From Candidatus Pelagibacter sp. (lineage in GTDB: Bacteria > Pseudomonadota > Alphaproteobacteria > Pelagibacterales > Pelagibacteraceae), in assembly GCA_028404615.1 (NCBI GenBank), contig JAOOBT010000001.1:1-64000 (forward strand): DNA of 64,000 nucleotides, read 5' to 3'. Position numbers and translations under genes: made by a program. Of this stretch, positions 8,426 to 17,375 are shown in pieces (within the stretch, counting starts at the first letter, position 1; the number at the start of each line of letters is the position of its first letter). The notes beneath the pieces were generated by a model. It saw only the letters and a program-made list of their open reading frames with translations, did no database searches and was not told the origin of the DNA.

Positions 8426-9199
8426 TTATCCAAATCTCCCTGTAATATAATCTTGCGTCATTTTATTAGCCGGATTTTTAAATATTTTATCCGTTGAATC
8501 TACTTCTATTATTTTTCCAAGATGAAAAAAACCTGTTTTTTGTGAAACTCTAACTGCTTGTGCCATTGAGTGCGTAACAATTACGATTGTGTAGCTTTTT
8601 TTTAAATCATCTATTAATTCCTCTATTTTCGCGGTAGCGATTGGATCTAAAGCAGAGCAAGGTTCATCCATTAAAATTACTTCTGGATTAACCGATAGTG
8701 CTCGAGCAATACAAAGTCTTTGTTGTTGCCCCCCTGACAAACTTGTGCCAGGCTCATTTAATCTATCTTTTACTTCATCCCAAAGAGCTGCTTTTTTTAA
8801 ACTTGTCTCTACTATGTTATCCATTTGATCTTTGTTCTCAGCAGCACCGTGTATAATTGGGCCATAAGCAATATTATCATAAATACTTTTTGGAAAAGGA
8901 TTTGGCTTTTGAAACACCATTCCTACTTTTTCTCTAAGTGTAACTACATCAACATTTTTTTCATTAATTTCAGCTCCGTCTATTTCAACAGACCCTTCTA
9001 CTTTACAAATATCAATTACATCGTTCATTCTATTAATGCATCTTATAAATGTGGACTTACCACATCCTGATGGACCAATTAATGCTGTTACTTCCTTTTG
9101 ATTAATATCTAAATTAATATCGAATAAAGCTTGTTTTTTTCCGTAATAAACATTTAAGTTTTTTGCTTTTATTTTTATTTTTGAATTATTTAATTCCAT
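8426..9199 (-). CDS. pstB: phosphate ABC transporter ATP-binding protein PstB
   Basis: This 257-residue ATPase energises high-affinity phosphate import. It shows the Walker [20 protein letters not shown] (the RCINRMND extension is typical of PstB), the Q-loop [19 protein letters not shown], the signature [15 protein letters not shown], Walker [14 protein letters not shown] and the switch histidine in [12 protein letters not shown]. The C-terminus YITGRFG is also typical. It overlaps the end of pstA by 10 bp and abuts phoU. Confidence 0.97.
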   Translation of the reverse strand: MELNNSKIKIKAKNLNVYYGKKQALFDINLDINQKEVTALIGPSGCGKSTFIRCINRMNDVIDICKVEGSVEIDGAEINEKNVDVVTLREKVGMVFQKPNPFPKSIYDNIAYGPIIHGAAENKDQMDNIVETSLKKAALWDEVKDRLNEPGTSLSGGQQQRLCIARALSVNPEVILMDEPCSALDPIATAKIEELIDDLKKSYTIVIVTHSMAQAVRVSQKTGFFHLGKIIEVDSTDKIFKNPANKMTQDYITGRFG

Positions 9200-10452
9200 T
9201 TTTTTTCGAATTTTTGTCTAAGATAAACGGCAATGAAATTCATTACAATAAGAAAGCCAAGCAACATCATAATTGTTGCCGACGTTTTTTCCACAAATCC
9301 TCTCTCAGCTTGCTCAGACCATAAGTAAACCTGTACTGGTAAAGATGCTGATGGATCAACTGGTGAACTTGGAATATCAACTACAAAAGCGACCATCCCT
9401 ATAAGAATTAAAGGAGCGGTTTCTCCTAAAGCTTGAGCTAGACCAATTATTGTTCCAGATAAAGTTCCTGGCATAGCCAGTGGAACAACGTGATGAAACA
9501 CTGTCTGAAATTTTGAAGCTCCAACTGATAATGCTGCTTCCCTTATCGAGGGTGGAACTGCTTTTAATGATGCTCTACATGGAATTATTATTCTCGGTAA
9601 AGTCATTAGAGATAATGTAATTCCTGCAACTAATGGGGTAGACCTAGGAAATTCCATTACACTTAATAATATTCCTAAACCTAAAAGACCATAAACTATT
9701 GATGGTACTGCCGCTAAATTATTAATATTAATTTCTATAAAGTCGGTTATTTTATTTTTTGGAGCAAACTCTTCCAGATAAATTGAAGCCATTATAGCTA
9801 TTGGGAAAGACAAGATTAAACAAATTATAATTGTAAAGAATGATCCCATTAAAGAACCTCCTATACCAGCTAACTCAGGATCTCTAGAATCTCCTTTGGT
9901 AAAAAGATAATTATTAAACTTTTTATCAATTTTTTCTTTTTCAATTAAATTGTCATAAATATTTAATTGATAATTGCTTACTCGTCTTCTGTCCTCTGGT
10001 AAATCTCTAGGAAAATTTCCTTTATTCAGCTGGTCAATATCATCGGATGCTGTGATTTTAACTGAAACAATTTGATCAATTTTATTCGGGTTTTTAATTA
10101 AAAAATCTTTAATCTCAAATTCATAATCAGGGCTAAACAATCGTAAAATTTGTCTTTCTTCTTTAGAGTCTTTTGCAGGATATATTTTTAAAAGACTTTC
10201 TACAGCTAAATCATAGAAATCTGCGTCTTTAAGAGAATTTTGATTAATTGGACTCTCTAATTCTAGAAGAGAGGAGTCGTAATTTACTGCCACTTCTATC
10301 ATCGTTCTACTGAAAGCTGAACTTCCCTTAGAAAAAATATTTTGAACAAGAATTAATACAAAGATAACTGCTAAACTGACAGAGATTAAGCCGTACATCT
10401 TAAATCTTTTTTCTGCTCTATATCTTTTTTTTAACCTTTGCTCTTTAGTCAT
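9190..10452 (-). CDS. pstA: phosphate ABC transporter permease PstA
   Basis: This is a 420-residue inner-membrane permease. A membrane segment near residues 24-42 is followed by a large non-membrane region of about 160 residues, then a binding-protein-dependent transport domain with the EAA loop [25 protein letters not shown]. The long N-terminal insert is common in alphaproteobacterial PstA. I chose the ATG at 10452, which overlaps the pstC end by 8 bp, over an in-frame TTG at 10476. It forms the channel with PstC and is driven by PstB. Confidence 0.94.
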   Translation of the reverse strand: MTKEQRLKKRYRAEKRFKMYGLISVSLAVIFVLILVQNIFSKGSSAFSRTMIEVAVNYDSSLLELESPINQNSLKDADFYDLAVESLLKIYPAKDSKEERQILRLFSPDYEFEIKDFLIKNPNKIDQIVSVKITASDDIDQLNKGNFPRDLPEDRRRVSNYQLNIYDNLIEKEKIDKKFNNYLFTKGDSRDPELAGIGGSLMGSFFTIIICLILSFPIAIMASIYLEEFAPKNKITDFIEININNLAAVPSIVYGLLGLGILLSVMEFPRSTPLVAGITLSLMTLPRIIIPCRASLKAVPPSIREAALSVGASKFQTVFHHVVPLAMPGTLSGTIIGLAQALGETAPLILIGMVAFVVDIPSSPVDPSASLPVQVYLWSEQAERGFVEKTSATIMMLLGFLIVMNFIAVYLRQKFEKKWN

Positions 10453-11824
10453 ATTTTTCTCTGTATTTTTTAACAACTCTCAATGCGATATAATTTAAAA
10501 TTAATGTTGCGATAAATAATGTTAATCCTAATGCGAATGCAGCTTGTGTTTTAGGGCTATCGAATTCTTGGTCTCCCACTAGTATCATAACAATTTGAGT
10601 TGTGATGGTTGTAGTGGACTCAAGAGGATTTATAGTTAAGTTTGCCGCTAAACCTGCAGCCATTACTACGATCATAGTTTCCCCAATAGCTCTTGAGACC
10701 GCTAAAAGAATAGATCCAATTATTCCTGGTAAAGCAGCTGGTATTACAACTTTTTTTATAGTTTCAGATTTGGTGGCACCTATTGCGTAAGAGCCCTCTC
10801 TTAAAGATTGCGGAACCGAATTAATAACATCATCAGATAAGGAAGATATGTAAGGAATAATCATAACTCCCATGATCAATCCAGCTGCAAGTGCACTTTC
10901 TGATGAAACAGTAAGACCCAAACTTTCACCAAGCGTTCTAAAGAAAGGTCCAACAGTTAAAGCAGCAAAAAAACCGTAAACCACAGTTGGTATACCAGCT
11001 AAGATTTCAATTATTGGTTTAGAATATTTTCTAACTTTCGTTGAAGCATATTCAGCTAAATATATTCCAGAAAATAAACCTATTGGTACGGCAACACACA
11101 TAGCAATTAAAGCGATGAATGCAGTACCTGCAAATAAAGGCACAGAACCAAAAGCATCTTGAAGCTCTAAAAGTTCTTCAGGAGTTATAGCAGATGCATC
11201 CCTTACGAAAGCACGTTGGGGACTCCAAGAGGTACCAAATAAAAATTCAAATATGTTTATCGTAGAAAAAAACTTTATGCTTTCAAATAACAGAGATACA
11301 ATTATCCCTACTGTTGTCAAAATTGCTACTAAAGAAGAGGTAAATAATAAAACTTTTAATATTATCTCAACATCATCTCTGGCTTTATTGTTATTTTGAA
11401 TTTTTCTGTATGCAAAAGTTAGAGAGCCAATTAACGCAGCAGCTATAATTACAACTTTTGAATTTTGAGCAATAATATTAATTGAAGAGTACTTTATTGA
11501 AGCTGCTTTAATTTCATTTGTTATCTCACCTGAAAAATTTCCATTAAAAAATGATAATGTTTGCTCATAAAATAAGTCTTTAGACTCAATTTGAGGAAAA
11601 TTATTAAGTATCAAGACTTTGATTATTGTGGGTTCAAACAGTGACCAACATCCAAAAATAATTAAGGCCGGTAAGCCACACCATAGAGATAAATAATACC
11701 CATAATAAGCGGGAAGCGCTTTTAGTTTAATATTTTGAGTAACTAACTTACGAGCTTCAGATCTACCGAAAAAATAACTTGAAAGGCAGAGAATTAAAAT
11801 TACTCCCGCAATTAAAGAATTCAT
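10445..11824 (-). CDS. pstC: phosphate ABC transporter permease PstC
   Basis: This 459-residue permease has an extended N-terminal part (membrane segments near 1-15 and 45-65 and a soluble loop) ahead of the transport domain of about 220 residues. The domain contains the EAA loop EGSYAIGATKSETIKKVVIPAALPG and the segment EILAGIPTVVYGFFA. The long N-terminus matches the alphaproteobacterial form and its partner PstA. A strong terminator lies between pstS and this gene, so pstC probably depends on read-through or its own promoter. Confidence 0.95.
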   Translation of the reverse strand: MNSLIAGVILILCLSSYFFGRSEARKLVTQNIKLKALPAYYGYYLSLWCGLPALIIFGCWSLFEPTIIKVLILNNFPQIESKDLFYEQTLSFFNGNFSGEITNEIKAASIKYSSINIIAQNSKVVIIAAALIGSLTFAYRKIQNNNKARDDVEIILKVLLFTSSLVAILTTVGIIVSLLFESIKFFSTINIFEFLFGTSWSPQRAFVRDASAITPEELLELQDAFGSVPLFAGTAFIALIAMCVAVPIGLFSGIYLAEYASTKVRKYSKPIIEILAGIPTVVYGFFAALTVGPFFRTLGESLGLTVSSESALAAGLIMGVMIIPYISSLSDDVINSVPQSLREGSYAIGATKSETIKKVVIPAALPGIIGSILLAVSRAIGETMIVVMAAGLAANLTINPLESTTTITTQIVMILVGDQEFDSPKTQAAFALGLTLFIATLILNYIALRVVKKYREKYD

Positions 11825-11886
11825 GATCTTTATGTAGATGAGTAATGTTACAGATTTGTTAAATATTTAAACTTTAAATTGAGAAT

Positions 11887-11918
11887 AAAAAAAAAGGCCG
11901 AATAATCGGCCTTTTTTT
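11887..11918 (-). terminator. intrinsic terminator after pstS
   Basis: An A-tract, GGCCGA, an ATAA loop, TCGGCC and a T-tract form a hairpin of about 13 bp flanked by A and T runs. It lies 17 bases past the pstS stop in the direction of transcription. Partial termination here would make the periplasmic binding protein more abundant than the channel subunits downstream, a usual feature of such operons. Confidence 0.9.
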
Positions 11919-11934
11919 CATTAATTAACAACTG

Positions 11935-12951
11935 TTACTTGAGGTTGATTGTAACTAAGTCTTTTGCTGCAGTTCTAGTAACTTTATATTTATCACTAGC
12001 TAGTGGCACTAATCCAATATCAGTTAAGTAACCTCTAGATCCCATAGCTTTTTTTGAAGTGAATGCATCTAAAAATTCTTTTAGACCAGGGACTACTCCA
12101 ACGTGAGCTTTCTTTGCATAAAAGAATAATGGTCTTGCTATTGGATAAGAATAATCTTGAATCCCTTCTAATGAAGGTTTTACCCCATTGATAGCCGCTG
12201 CTTTTATTTTGTCTTTGTTTGCTAAATAATAACTATAGCCAAAGAAACCATAAGCATCAGGATTTGCTGCAAGTTTTTGTACAATTAAAGTGTCGTTTTC
12301 ACCTGCTTCAACCGCGTAACCATCTTCTCTCATTTTTGCACATTCTTTTTTAGATTTATCACCAAATAAAGATTTAGCTTCTTTTGAACAACCTTTATTC
12401 ATTACCAATGAATTCCAAGCATCTCTTGTTCCAGATGTTGGGGGTGCAATTAAGATTTCAATTTTCTTGCTGGGTAAACTTGCATCTATATCACTCCATT
12501 TTTTATATGGGTTTTCAACTAATTTACCATTAACATCTACTTTCGCTGCTAAAGCTCTCCAAAGTTGCTCTTTTGTGAAATTTGCGTCAGGTGATTTTAC
12601 TGAGTGAGAAAATGTTATACCGTCATTTCCTACAACTACTTCGATTATATCTTTTACACCATTTTTTTCACATAAAGCCTTTTCTTTAGATTTAATTGCT
12701 CTTGAAGCATTAGTGATGTCTGGGTGGTTTACTCCAATACCAGCACAAAATAATTTCATTCCACCACCAGTACCAGTACTTTCAATTACTGGGGTTTTAA
12801 AACTACCTTGTTTTCCAAATTTCTCAGCAACTACTGTTGCATATGGATAAACTGTTGAAGAACCTACAATTTTAATTTGGTCTCTTGCTTGTGCGTATGA
12901 AGCAAAAGAAAGAATAGCAATAACTGCTACTATGTTTTTTATTATTTTCAT
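11935..12951 (-). CDS. pstS: phosphate ABC transporter substrate-binding protein PstS
   Basis: This periplasmic high-affinity phosphate-binding protein (338 aa) has a signal peptide (MKIIKNIVAVIAILSFASYA, cleavage near QA-R). Phosphate-contact motifs of the family are GSSTVYPYA, ESTGTGGGMKLFCAG and PPTSGTRDAW. The true start is the ATG at 12951, because AAAGGAG lies 6 bases upstream of it and the signal peptide begins there; an in-frame start further upstream at 13014 would add 21 unsuitable residues. The downstream terminator suggests that it is the most abundant product of the pst locus. Confidence 0.97.
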   Translation of the reverse strand: MKIIKNIVAVIAILSFASYAQARDQIKIVGSSTVYPYATVVAEKFGKQGSFKTPVIESTGTGGGMKLFCAGIGVNHPDITNASRAIKSKEKALCEKNGVKDIIEVVVGNDGITFSHSVKSPDANFTKEQLWRALAAKVDVNGKLVENPYKKWSDIDASLPSKKIEILIAPPTSGTRDAWNSLVMNKGCSKEAKSLFGDKSKKECAKMREDGYAVEAGENDTLIVQKLAANPDAYGFFGYSYYLANKDKIKAAAINGVKPSLEGIQDYSYPIARPLFFYAKKAHVGVVPGLKEFLDAFTSKKAMGSRGYLTDIGLVPLASDKYKVTRTAAKDLVTINLK

Positions 12952-13016
12952 ATTTATCTCCTTTTTAAACATAGTTAGAATGTAATCTTTCAAAGTTATT
13001 GATTTATTAAACAAAT

Positions 13017-13034
13017 ATTAAATTTTTGTTACAG
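13017..13034 (-). promoter_or_regulatory. possible Pho box upstream of pstS
   Basis: The minus strand carries two 7-base half-sites, CTGTAAC and ATTTAAT, separated by 4 bases, about 65 bases before the pstS start. The spacing fits PhoB direct repeats (consensus CTGTCAT-N4-CTGTCAT), but only the first half is a fair match (5 of 7, the second 4 of 7). An AT-rich -10-like TAATAA follows at a suitable distance. This is a weak prediction supported mainly by its location. Confidence 0.25.
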
Positions 13035-13057
13035 ACCTAACTTTTTAGTTGAATTTC

Positions 13058-14089
13058 TTAAATAGTTGGAAAATTTAGGGATATTTCAGTTCCTTTATTG
13101 ATCTCACTTGAAATGGTCATTTCAGCTCTATGCTGATTAACTATGTGCTTTACAATTGCTAAACCTAAGCCAGTTCCACCCACTTCTTTGCTTTTAGCTG
13201 GATCAACTCTAAAAAACCTTTCTGTGACTTGCGGTATATTCTCTTTTGATATGCCAATACCTTGATCTTTAATCGTTACTAAAAAATTTTTATGTTCTGA
13301 TTTAGTAATGATTGTAATTTTTTTATTTTTTTCACTATATTTTATTCCATTATCTATAAGATTATTAAAAACTTCTATTAAGCGATTTCTGTCTCCATTA
13401 ATTTTTATATTTTTCGATTCTCGCTCAAATTGACATTCAATATTGTTTTTCTTTAAAATTTCTTGATGAAGTTCAATAGAGTGTGAGATAATATCATTTA
13501 AATTTACTTTTTCATTTGGTCTAATATGTTCCTGAAGTTCTATTCTAGATAGTGATAAAAGATCATTAACAATATTTTCCATTCTTGATGTTTGTTGAAG
13601 TACCACAGGTAATATTTTTTTTTGACTTTCGAGATCTTTAGCTGCATGCCCGTTATTTATGGTTTCGAGGCCTAACTTAATACTTTGAAGTGGGGTTCTA
13701 AGTTCATGAGAGACATTTGCAACAAAATCAGATTTTAATTTTTGAACTTTTATAATATCTGTCAAATCTTTAAAAAAGATTATTACCGAGTTACTATCTT
13801 CAAGCAAGTTACTTGGTCCTGGCATCACACTTACTTTAAAAAATTGGAAATTCGGTTTTTTAATTTCTATATCTAAAATTCCACTTTTATTATTTTCTAA
13901 AGACACGTCGATTTGACTTAACAAACTTGGGTCTCTTACAATACTTGAGATATTTTGATTTACTATACTTGATCCAAAATGATTTTTTGCTGCTTTGTTA
14001 GCGTAACCTATTGATTTAAATTTATCTATTATTAAAACTTGATCTGGTAAATCTTCTAAAAATTTTATTTCCTTTAATGATTCATTCAT
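13058..14089 (-). CDS. phoR: phosphate regulon sensor histidine kinase PhoR (no membrane segment of its own)
   Basis: This 343-residue kinase starts directly with a PAS domain (about residues 8-110), then HisKA with the phosphorylated His128 in VANVSHELRTPLQ, then an HATPase domain with N-box NLIDNGIKYSE, DQGIGI and GGTGLGLAIVKH. It lies upstream of pstS, the usual alphaproteobacterial place for phoR, and phoB closes the cluster. It has no hydrophobic N-terminal segment, whereas typical PhoR proteins are membrane-anchored. The preceding gene, which overlaps by 8 bp, encodes a membrane segment plus coiled coil and may supply the anchor. Confidence 0.92.
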   Translation of the reverse strand: MNESLKEIKFLEDLPDQVLIIDKFKSIGYANKAAKNHFGSSIVNQNISSIVRDPSLLSQIDVSLENNKSGILDIEIKKPNFQFFKVSVMPGPSNLLEDSNSVIIFFKDLTDIIKVQKLKSDFVANVSHELRTPLQSIKLGLETINNGHAAKDLESQKKILPVVLQQTSRMENIVNDLLSLSRIELQEHIRPNEKVNLNDIISHSIELHQEILKKNNIECQFERESKNIKINGDRNRLIEVFNNLIDNGIKYSEKNKKITIITKSEHKNFLVTIKDQGIGISKENIPQVTERFFRVDPAKSKEVGGTGLGLAIVKHIVNQHRAEMTISSEINKGTEISLNFPTI

Positions 14090-14324
14090 CTTTATCTTTT
14101 TTATTATTTTGGATTTTTTCGTAAAGATCTTTTAAATCTTCTTCGGACAAATTTTTTCTTTTTAATTCATCTAAAATATCTTCATCCTCTTGCTTGAGTT
14201 TCGCTTCTCTTTGTTCCTCTTTAACCTCACCTCTAGCATCAAACCCTGCTTTAATAAATTTTGCCGATACAAGAATAACAATAATAGCAATGATACCTGC
14301 TAGTGATAAAAACAATAAAGTCAT
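14082..14324 (-). CDS. small membrane-anchored coiled-coil protein upstream of phoR
   Basis: The product (80 aa) has one hydrophobic segment (about residues 2-22) followed by a highly charged helix rich in Glu and Lys (EEQREAKLKQEDEDILDELK) that should form a coiled coil. Its stop overlaps the phoR start by 8 bp in a different frame, so translation is coupled. I do not recognise a family. Because the PhoR encoded next to it lacks a membrane segment, a role as its anchor or partner is a reasonable guess but unproven. Confidence 0.7.
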   Translation of the reverse strand: MTLLFLSLAGIIAIIVILVSAKFIKAGFDARGEVKEEQREAKLKQEDEDILDELKRKNLSEEDLKDLYEKIQNNKKDKDE

Positions 14325-14355
14325 TATGAGATTATAACTGATATTTAACGAGGTG

Positions 14356-14493
14356 TTAAATGAGTTTAGTAAGTATGTAAATTTGTAGCAAAAGGATTAA
14401 AAAAGGTAGAATAGTCCTTATAAGTTCCATGGTGTGATTATATTCATCCAATTTTCTTTCTAACCAATTTCTTTGATATTTTTTTTTTGCCAT
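14356..14493 (-). CDS. putative 45-residue single-pass membrane peptide
   Basis: This short frame lies between ugpQ and the phoR-linked small gene. It reads MAKKKYQRNWLERKLDEY, a positively charged N-terminus, then a hydrophobic C-terminal segment (about residues 25-45, ending LLLQIYILTKLI). The positive-inside charge pattern and full open frame suggest a real tail-anchored peptide. There is no strong ribosome binding site and no homologue that I can name. It otherwise accounts for most of this 212-base gap. Confidence 0.45.
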   Translation of the reverse strand: MAKKKYQRNWLERKLDEYNHTMELIRTILPFLILLLQIYILTKLI

Positions 14494-14536
14494 GCGTGTA
14501 TTTATATCAAGAACGTAAAAAGATCAAGTTTTAGAA

Positions 14537-15469
14537 TTAAAACCAAGAAATATTTTTTGCTTTGCAAATTTCTTGAACTTTTTTTGGATAGTCAGTTATA
14601 ATTCCATCTACACCGTATTCGATCATTCGAATAATATCTTGTTCTCTATTCACTGTCCAAACACATGTGGCAAGACCATGCTTATGTGCTAATTCTACAT
14701 TTTGTTTTGTAACATCACGGTAGAAAGTACTCCACACATGCCCTTCTAATGATTTAATTATATTAGGAAGTAAAAATAATTCTTCCATTGGGTAATTTTT
14801 AACCATCCATGGAGAGTTTTCATAAATATTCTTTTTCGTTATTGAAAGACCTTGTTGCAGGGTAATAAATCCTCTTAAAATATTTGGATTTTGTTTTTTA
14901 AGGGCATAAAGAATTCTAAAATCATATGAAGTGATTAAAGTTCTGTCCTCAAGTTTAAAATCTTTTATATCTTTAAGGATTAAGGAAACCATTTTTTCTG
15001 GGTCAGGTGTTACATTTTCTTGTGTAGGAGTTGATTTAATTTCTAAATTTAAAAATACATCTTTATATTTATCTTCCGTCACTAATTTAAAGAAATCAGT
15101 TAATTTTGGTATTTTTTCACCTGTAATAGGTTTTTGATTTTTAAATCTTTTTGCGTACTTTGTTTCAGGCTTTATACTTCCAATACTATACTTACTTATC
15201 TCATCATAAGTCAGTTCTACTAATTTCATGCTTTTATCTGTAATCCAGTTTCCTGAGGCATCTTTAACTAAATCAGGATTTAATCTGTAGTCATGAAATA
15301 TCGTTGGAATATTATCTTTTGAAATTACAACGTCAAATTCAACTGCTTTAATGCCTAGATCAAATGTGTATTTGAAACCTGATATAGAGTTCTCAACAAT
15401 ATCACCTCTTGCTCCTCTGTGGCCGTAAATTCTTATGTAGTTAGGTTTCGTTAAAAATGGATTGATCAA
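14537..15469 (-). CDS. ugpQ: glycerophosphodiester phosphodiesterase
   Basis: The enzyme (310 aa) splits glycerophosphodiesters into glycerol-3-phosphate and an alcohol. The GDPD signature is clear: GHRGARGDIVENS with catalytic histidine, VEFDVVISKDNIPTIFHD with metal ligands and second histidine, NLEIKST, and the C-terminal VDGIITDYP. There is no signal peptide, so it acts in the cytoplasm on diesters imported by the Ugp system. It overlaps ugpC by 4 bp and is the last gene of ugpBAECQ, yielding phosphorus and head groups from lipid debris. Confidence 0.95.
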   Translation of the reverse strand: MINPFLTKPNYIRIYGHRGARGDIVENSISGFKYTFDLGIKAVEFDVVISKDNIPTIFHDYRLNPDLVKDASGNWITDKSMKLVELTYDEISKYSIGSIKPETKYAKRFKNQKPITGEKIPKLTDFFKLVTEDKYKDVFLNLEIKSTPTQENVTPDPEKMVSLILKDIKDFKLEDRTLITSYDFRILYALKKQNPNILRGFITLQQGLSITKKNIYENSPWMVKNYPMEELFLLPNIIKSLEGHVWSTFYRDVTKQNVELAHKHGLATCVWTVNREQDIIRMIEYGVDGIITDYPKKVQEICKAKNISWF

Positions 15470-16521
15470 TTAATCCTCAAATCAGTATTAGTATCAAACA
15501 GGTGTAGTTTGTCATTTTGAATGGAAAGATTAATATTTTTTCCAATAGTATCTTCTTTAACAACACCTGAGATACTTGCAACTAAAATTTCATTACTATT
15601 TTCAAGTTTACCATGAATAAGTGTATTAGCTCCGATCAGCTCTACAAGTTCAACTTTTAACTTGATTGGACCATTTTGATCCAATTCAAAATCTTCAGGT
15701 CGCATACCTATATTAACAGGTCCATTAAAATTTGAATTTACCGAAAGTGAAGCTTTGTTAGCTAAAATTAATTTGTTACCTCCACAATTACCTTTTAAAA
15801 TATTCATTGCTGGACTTCCAATAAATTGAGCCGTGAATAAAGTTTTAGGTTTTGTATAAACTTCTAAAGGTGTTCCAATATGTTCTACATTGCCTTCGTT
15901 CATTACAATCATACGATCAGCTAATGTCATCGCTTCAACTTGATCGTGCGTTACATAAAGAGAAGTAGTTTTTAGTTGAGTTTGAAGTTTTTTTATTTCT
16001 AATCTCATTTGAACTCTTAATTTGGCATCCAGGTTTGATAAAGGCTCATCAAATAAAAACGCTACAGGATTTCTCACAATTGCTCTTCCCATGGCAACTC
16101 TTTGTCTTTGTCCTCCTGATAATTGATTAGGTTTTCTCTCTAATAATTCTCCAAGCTCTAAAATTTCAGCTGCTTTATGAACTCTTGATTCAATTTCTTC
16201 TTTTGGCACTTTTGCAATTTTTAAACCGTATGCCATGTTACCAAAGACAGTCATGTGAGGATAAAGAGCATAATTTTGAAATACCATTGCAATATTTCTC
16301 TCCATAGGTTCAAGCTCGTTTACTTTTTTATTATCAATTAAAATATTTCCTTCATTAGCATCTTCTAACCCCGCAACCATTCTCAGTAATGTTGATTTAC
16401 CACAACCAGAGGGTCCAACGATTACAATTAGTTCACCATCTTTTACATCAATACTTAGATCATGAATAACCTGAGTTTTTCCGAAAGATTTCTTTAGATT
16501 TTGTAAACTAATTTGAGACAT
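15466..16521 (-). CDS. ugpC: sn-glycerol-3-phosphate ABC transporter ATP-binding protein UgpC
   Basis: This 351-residue CUT1-type ATPase has Walker [19 protein letters not shown], the Q-loop VFQNYALYPHMTV, the signature LSGGQRQRVAMGRAIVRNP, Walker B AFLFDEPLSNLDAKLR and the H-loop YVTHDQVEAMTLADR. A C-terminal TOBE-type regulatory domain (about 240-345, NIGMRPEDFEL) follows. It shares one base with the ugpE end and overlaps ugpQ. Related MalK/MsmX-type ATPases are similar; the neighbouring ugpB, ugpA, ugpE and ugpQ fix the assignment. Confidence 0.94.
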   Translation of the reverse strand: MSQISLQNLKKSFGKTQVIHDLSIDVKDGELIVIVGPSGCGKSTLLRMVAGLEDANEGNILIDNKKVNELEPMERNIAMVFQNYALYPHMTVFGNMAYGLKIAKVPKEEIESRVHKAAEILELGELLERKPNQLSGGQRQRVAMGRAIVRNPVAFLFDEPLSNLDAKLRVQMRLEIKKLQTQLKTTSLYVTHDQVEAMTLADRMIVMNEGNVEHIGTPLEVYTKPKTLFTAQFIGSPAMNILKGNCGGNKLILANKASLSVNSNFNGPVNIGMRPEDFELDQNGPIKLKVELVELIGANTLIHGKLENSNEILVASISGVVKEDTIGKNINLSIQNDKLHLFDTNTDLRIN

Positions 16522-17375
16522 TATTTATCGCTTTCTAATAACCCTTTAACAAAAAACTTTTGCATACTTATTACTACTATGACTGGTGGAACCATAGCTA
16601 ACATTGCTGTTGCCATAACCGTTGGCCAGTGTGCATAATCATCACCTGTAGGTATCATTGAGTCAATTGCCATTACAATAGTTCTCATGTCAGGATCGGT
16701 TGTCATTAATAATGGCCATAAATATTGGTTCCAACCAAAAATAAATAAAATTACAAATAAAGCCGCAATATTAGTTTTACTAATTGGAACTAATATATCA
16801 AAAAAGAAACGCATTGGACTACAGCCATCCATTCTAGCTGCTTCAACCATTTCATCAGGTATGGTCATAAAAAATTGTCTAAATAAAAAAGTTGCCGTCG
16901 CTGATGCAATTAACGGGAAGATTAATCCTGTGTAAGAATTTAATAGATTTAAATTTGCCACAACTTCATAAGTTGGCACTATTCTTACTTCTACTGGTAG
17001 CATTAAAGTAATAAAAATTAACCAAAAACATAAGTTTCTAAAAGGAAATCTAAAATAAACAAATGCAAAAGCTGATAATAATGAAATAATTATTTTTCCA
17101 ACTGTAATTCCAATTGCCATGATTGCAGAGTTCATCATCATTTTTATCACGGGAACTTTGGCTCCGTATCCCTCTGGCGAACCTCTAAATAATGCATTCG
17201 CATAATTCTCAAAGAATTCTGTGCCTGGTAACATTGGTAATGGAGGATAAATAATTGCATCTTGTGTTACAGTGGATGCAACAAAAGTTAACCAAACTGG
17301 AAAGAATATAAATAAAACCCCAAGAATTAAACCAAGGTGAGTTAACCAGTATCCGGATTTCTTTTTCTCAACCAT
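16521..17375 (-). CDS. ugpE: sn-glycerol-3-phosphate ABC transporter permease UgpE
   Basis: This 284-residue MalG-type permease has six membrane segments and the EAA loop EAARMDGCSPMRFFFDILVPISKTN, which contacts UgpC. Family segments include LMLPVEVRIVPTYEV and FIFGWNQYLWPLL. The short periplasmic region near residues 40-75 (YPPLPMLPGTEFFENYANALFRG) resembles E. coli UgpE. Its start and stop codons overlap those of ugpA and ugpC by one base each, showing tight coupling. Confidence 0.93.
   Translation of the reverse strand: MVEKKKSGYWLTHLGLILGVLFIFFPVWLTFVASTVTQDAIIYPPLPMLPGTEFFENYANALFRGSPEGYGAKVPVIKMMMNSAIMAIGITVGKIIISLLSAFAFVYFRFPFRNLCFWLIFITLMLPVEVRIVPTYEVVANLNLLNSYTGLIFPLIASATATFLFRQFFMTIPDEMVEAARMDGCSPMRFFFDILVPISKTNIAALFVILFIFGWNQYLWPLLMTTDPDMRTIVMAIDSMIPTGDDYAHWPTVMATAMLAMVPPVIVVISMQKFFVKGLLESDK

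Noticed and set aside
11836..11853. Pho-box-like CTGTAAC repeat immediately before pstC
   Set aside because: The second half-site matches poorly, and the site would lie only about 12 bases before the start codon, leaving no room for a promoter.
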